A DNA stretch of 21,152 bases from Jimgerdemannia flammicorona (taxonomy: Eukaryota; Mucoromycota; Endogonomycetes; Endogonales; Endogonaceae): the NCBI GenBank assembly GCA_003990745.1, contig RBNI01001722.1, positions 1-21,152 of the forward strand, written 5' to 3'. The notes beneath the pieces were generated by a model. That model saw nothing but the letters and a program-made list of their open reading frames with translations, was not told the origin of the DNA and searched no databases. The first letter of the stretch is position 1, and each line of letters begins with the position of its first letter. The position numbers and the translations under genes were made by a program. Positions 18,283-21,152 of the stretch are shown in pieces.

Positions 18283-18588
18283 TTATAACCATTTCTCATA
18301 CATTTCCATGAGTGAAGCCTGTTCAAAATTTGAAAGTGCCTTCGTTTTGATCAGCCCGGGTCTTGGTTGCTCTTGAATCAACTGACGAGCCCCTTGAGCA
18401 AGGGCGAAACCGTGCATTGCCACCTTTTTTTTAAAAACCAACTTTGATAACACTATCGGATCGGTCGCTACCCGGCCACCCGCGGCCCCCAAAGTACATT
18501 TCGCTGTATCTCCATACAAAGCAGCGCTTGGCAGAGAAGAACGTCTTTCGAAATAAGTAAGCTTTCTTGTGTGCAAACATAAGGACAT
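18283..18588 (-). CDS. Possible small basic protein, 101 residues
   Basis: A single minus-strand ORF from ATG at 18,588 to TAA at 18,283. It starts MSLCLHTRKLTYFERRSSLP, rich in Arg/Lys/Ser and free of acidic residues for the first dozen positions, as mitochondrial targeting sequences often are. The middle has a Gly/Ala-rich stretch, then KLVFKKKVAMHGFALAQGAR and a C-terminal part ending EMYEKWL. I recognise no family. Balanced codon use, CpG content and a preceding pyrimidine-rich tract (18,610-18,670 on the minus strand) support a real gene. Against it: the length is modest, an overlapping frame (18,431-18,703) is also open, and the stop coincides with the edge of the AT-rich desert, so the 3' end could be truncated. 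Confidence 0.4.
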   Translation of the reverse strand: MSLCLHTRKLTYFERRSSLPSAALYGDTAKCTLGAAGGRVATDPIVLSKLVFKKKVAMHGFALAQGARQLIQEQPRPGLIKTKALSNFEQASLMEMYEKWL

Positions 18589-19260
18589 TATACCAGCTTT
18601 TAGATAGCAACGATGACGAAAGAGAGGATGGAAGGAGTGCAGACGACGAAAAAAAGGATGGGGTGGAAAATCGCGTTGATAAAGCCTTGCGACTATGGTT
18701 CACTTCCTCTACGATTTATTGATTAGTAACTTACTTTCCTGATGCCTTAATGTCAATAGAAAACCTCAAATCTTGAGGTTTTGCGCTGAAACTTTGTCCG
18801 AGGCCTTGTGAATACAAGTAATGTGCAGGGGCATGATAATATAGTAGAGCATAGATCTAGCGTTTGGAAAGATGGTTCGACGTAATTTATGAATAGCGGC
18901 TTGGTAATAAAGCAGTCCCCCCCTCTACCACGTCGAGAAAATCGGCATTACAATTCCATCTGTACAAGCAGGACCCGATAGGATAGCATGAGGATAGTTA
19001 AGTAATCGAAATTGGTTTGTTTGGAGTTCACCCGTTTGGGTTTTTGGAGAATAATTCCTCATCATCCATCGGGCGGCTAACCTCCCCCCTCCCCCCCCCC
19101 CTTTTTTTTAACTATTTTCCTTTCCGTGCACTTTTTGGAATTTTTATTCCCTTTTATTCCTTATTGAATCATTTATTTTAAAGTGGTGATTTGGACTCAA
19201 CATCACATTATTCATCAGATTATTATTTTCAATATGTACTAATTACATTACGAAATTGGT
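18589..19260. other. Intergenic region between two minus-strand genes
   Basis: No ORF or RNA gene I can support. It contains a perfect hairpin at 18,760-18,782 and a C/T-rich tract at 19,081-19,109 (runs of C then T). It would hold the 3' UTR of the SPRY gene and the promoter of the small ORF. Confidence 0.55.
18760..18782. repeat. Perfect 10-bp inverted repeat with 3-base loop
   Basis: AAAACCTCAA, then ATC, then TTGAGGTTTT. A short cruciform or RNA hairpin. It is ~480 bases past the SPRY gene stop codon on the minus strand and ~170 upstream of the small ORF. Role unknown. Confidence 0.7.
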
Positions 19261-21152
19261 TTACCCGTCCAGATATCCTAAATTCTTGTCTACTGCAACC
19301 ATCGTGTTGCCAGGATGGTATTCGAAAGGTTCTTGGCCAACGTTGAGTATGTACTTGTTCAGATTCGCGATGTGAGGTACGATAGGTGAGAAACTGGCAA
19401 AGGCTGAATAATCACGGAGCGAGATTTGTGCTGTTATGCAGTACAAAAATAGCGTGAGAAGGTGGAACCATCCGAACCAAATGATCAACGACTTTCATGC
19501 GCGCAGTCCAAATGAAAAGGTACATACCAAAAACCACCTTGTTTACGACAATGCCAACAACGCCAAGTTCACGCTCAAATAAAACGCCAACCACGTCTCC
19601 ATCCTTCAACGTAAACACATGCGGAAGGCTTTCCAGGACCAATTCCCGAGCTTCCGCATGTTCACCTTTTTCGAAACAATCGGTTAACACTTGCGGAAGA
19701 CGACCATCCTGCAAAGTCTCCAAGGGTACTTGACAAATCAGCAATGTGCTTGGGCTGCTGATCAATCGCGTGTCGTGAACAAGAGAGACTACTCTTCCTT
19801 GGTCATCAAAAGCACCGATTTGGGCGGGTCTAGTGTTATGGGGATAAAAAGAACAATGTTGATTTTCTGTGCCTGAGGTCACACGGCATACAGTTTTATC
19901 AACGCAGCAAAGTCACGTACCCCCTTGGCTTCCCTTTCACCCAACTTCGCCCATCGCCAAGGCTAATTTTGCAAATCGAGGCTGTGACCTCAAAGTAGAA
20001 TGACGGCACGGATGACGGCTCCAAAAGATGGCGTCGATTACTGCGCTTACCACTTGCCCTCCTGACCAAAGGTCTTTCCACTTTGATAGCCAAGTCTTCC
20101 CCCTCCGCAACAGCATTTTCATTGACCATCTCACCCGTGGAGTTATCTTCAATCTCTAAACTTAATGACAAATCTAGCACCGATGCAATAGGCTTATATT
20201 CTTCAGGTAAATACCTTGATAGGCACAACGTATATAGTTATGGGACATATGCAGAGTGCGAAATTGGAGGAACGTTAGTGATGTGATGTGATACGTGTCG
20301 CTGAGAAATGAAAAGGGTTGCCTTATGAGGCTGATATGGCGAAAGATACAATACTGCATAGGATCCAGTACACCACCAAAACACGCGCGGCATCCTTGTC
20401 CAGTGGCGATAGACAACGCCTGATATGACGCGAAAGGGAAAGAATAAATATATATGGTCTTGCATGCTCATACATACCACTTTATACAATTTGCGAACGA
20501 CTTTGGTAATTTGGGGCCATCCGGTAAAAAAGCGAATCTATATTCCACAAACACACCGCCAATCACGATCAACCAAATAATCAAAACGTACCGGGAACCA
20601 TACCAGCTGGCCGTCCACATTTTCGAAAGCAATACCCATGTCTTTCCCATTCAGGTAATAATGTATCGTTCTCTCGTCCAAATCGATCGTCGTCGTTACT
20701 ACATCACCGACCGTCCATACTAGACCATATGCACACTGTATTCGGATTATAATATTTTAATTATTAATAGAAAGAAAAAAGTAAACCATCAAGAAAAGCT
20801 TACTAAAACTTACCTCATCGCTCCACCTCCCATGCCATTTTTTGGCACGAAAGCCGTCATATCCATAAGACAGATCATCATCACCAACACCTGTACCGCC
20901 CTCTGGATCGAATAGACTGTCCCGCGCCGTCCAACCGACTTGAATCAAACCTTCGGTTCGAAGTAGGACTTCGTATGCGTACTTGCGCGGGGTCGGTGCC
21001 GAGAGTGGAATTCCATGAGTGGCACGGATCGATTCAAAGGTCCACGAGTCGTTCCGAAGCTAGCAGTAATTGGGCGAGAGGATACAGGGTTAGTGATATT
21101 TGTGTGCGAAAACCAAAATAAAGTCCTCAAAACTATACCGGCGTTGAAAAAA
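19261..21152 (-). CDS. SPRY-domain protein, 3' part, seven exons
   Basis: Exons on the minus strand: >21,152-21,140; 21,059-20,814; 20,735-20,592; 20,419-20,355; 20,214-19,921; 19,829-19,528; 19,430-19,261 (TAA at 19,263). Introns of 80, 78, 172, 140, 91 and 97 nt have GT...AG ends, and exons 2-7 join in one frame. The SPRY domain spans exons 2-5: SWTFESIRATHGI, YAYEVLLRTEGLIQVGW, GVGDDDLSYGYDGFRAKKW, GDVVTTTIDLDERTIHYYLNG, GIAFENV, then WFP across the intron to ALSIATGQGC and YLPEEYKPIA. The pattern is closest to the SPRY of RNF123/KPC1-RKP and RSPRY1-type proteins, which bind partners for ubiquitin ligases. The ~190 residues after it have no RING; they include PSFYFEVTASI, LLICQVPLETLQDG and a C-terminus ending NLGYLDG. 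The N-terminus is outside the window. Confidence 0.75.

Noticed and set aside
18431..18703. Alternative 90-residue minus-strand ORF overlapping the small gene
   Set aside because: It would end inside the better frame, and its N-terminal half is Ser-rich translation of a CT-rich leader. Retained only as a competing possibility.
18589..19260. tRNA or other structured RNA gene in the intergenic stretch
   Set aside because: No cloverleaf, A-box or B-box pattern found by eye; only a short hairpin is present.
19899..20152. Overlapping minus-strand ORFs in other frames of the SPRY gene
   Set aside because: Exon joining with GT-AG introns gives one continuous frame with SPRY motifs; the other frames are shadows or intron read-through.

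Overview
The window looks like nuclear DNA of a filamentous fungus. About 18.2 kb (1 to ~18,280) is a graveyard of decayed retrotransposons. The last ~2.9 kb is normal, balanced-composition sequence carrying a spliced gene with short introns (78-172 nt, GTACGT/GTAAGT/GTATGT donors, CTAAC-type branch sites). The transposon part has almost no CpG, and its frames are broken mostly by changes that fit C-to-T decay on either strand (CGA to TGA, CAA to TAA, TGG to TAA, Gly to Glu, Cys to Tyr). This fits methylation-linked deamination or a RIP/MIP-like process. I cannot name the species.

Layout. 1-273: 3' end of a poly(A) element whose last codons are gag-like. 274-2174: 5'-truncated LINE with reverse transcriptase motifs and a 30-A tail. 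2175-3762: 3' end of a plus-strand Ty3/Gypsy-type element and its ~1.3 kb LTR (TGTAG...CTACA), which holds tandem repeats and a tiny LINE-tail insertion with perfect target duplications. 3763-3994: start of the LTR of a minus-strand Gypsy element. 3995-~11320: that element's body, in coding order (right to left) gag with CCHC box, AT-hook-like motif, aspartic protease, acidic and Cys-cluster region, dUTPase-like domain, reverse transcriptase, RNase H, integrase with GPF/Y-like module, and a C-terminal tail. 11321-14253: a second, far more decayed plus-strand Gypsy pol (RT, RNase H, integrase) and a shorter copy of the same ~1.3 kb LTR. 14254-~16,900: minus-strand poly(A) element with a gag-like CCHC ORF and an unrecognised ORF but no visible RT; it shares its 3' end with the LINE at 274-2174. 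~17,000-18,280: extremely AT-rich sequence without genes, containing a 50-T tract.

18,283-21,152 is host gene space: a possible 101-residue gene on the minus strand, an intergenic stretch with a perfect hairpin, and the 3' part of a minus-strand SPRY-domain gene that I could resolve into seven exons, the first running off the window.

The most interesting points are the dUTPase-like domain and Cys cluster inside a Gypsy polyprotein, and a gag-only poly(A) element family that appears to share the 3' end of a LINE and may depend on it for mobilisation.
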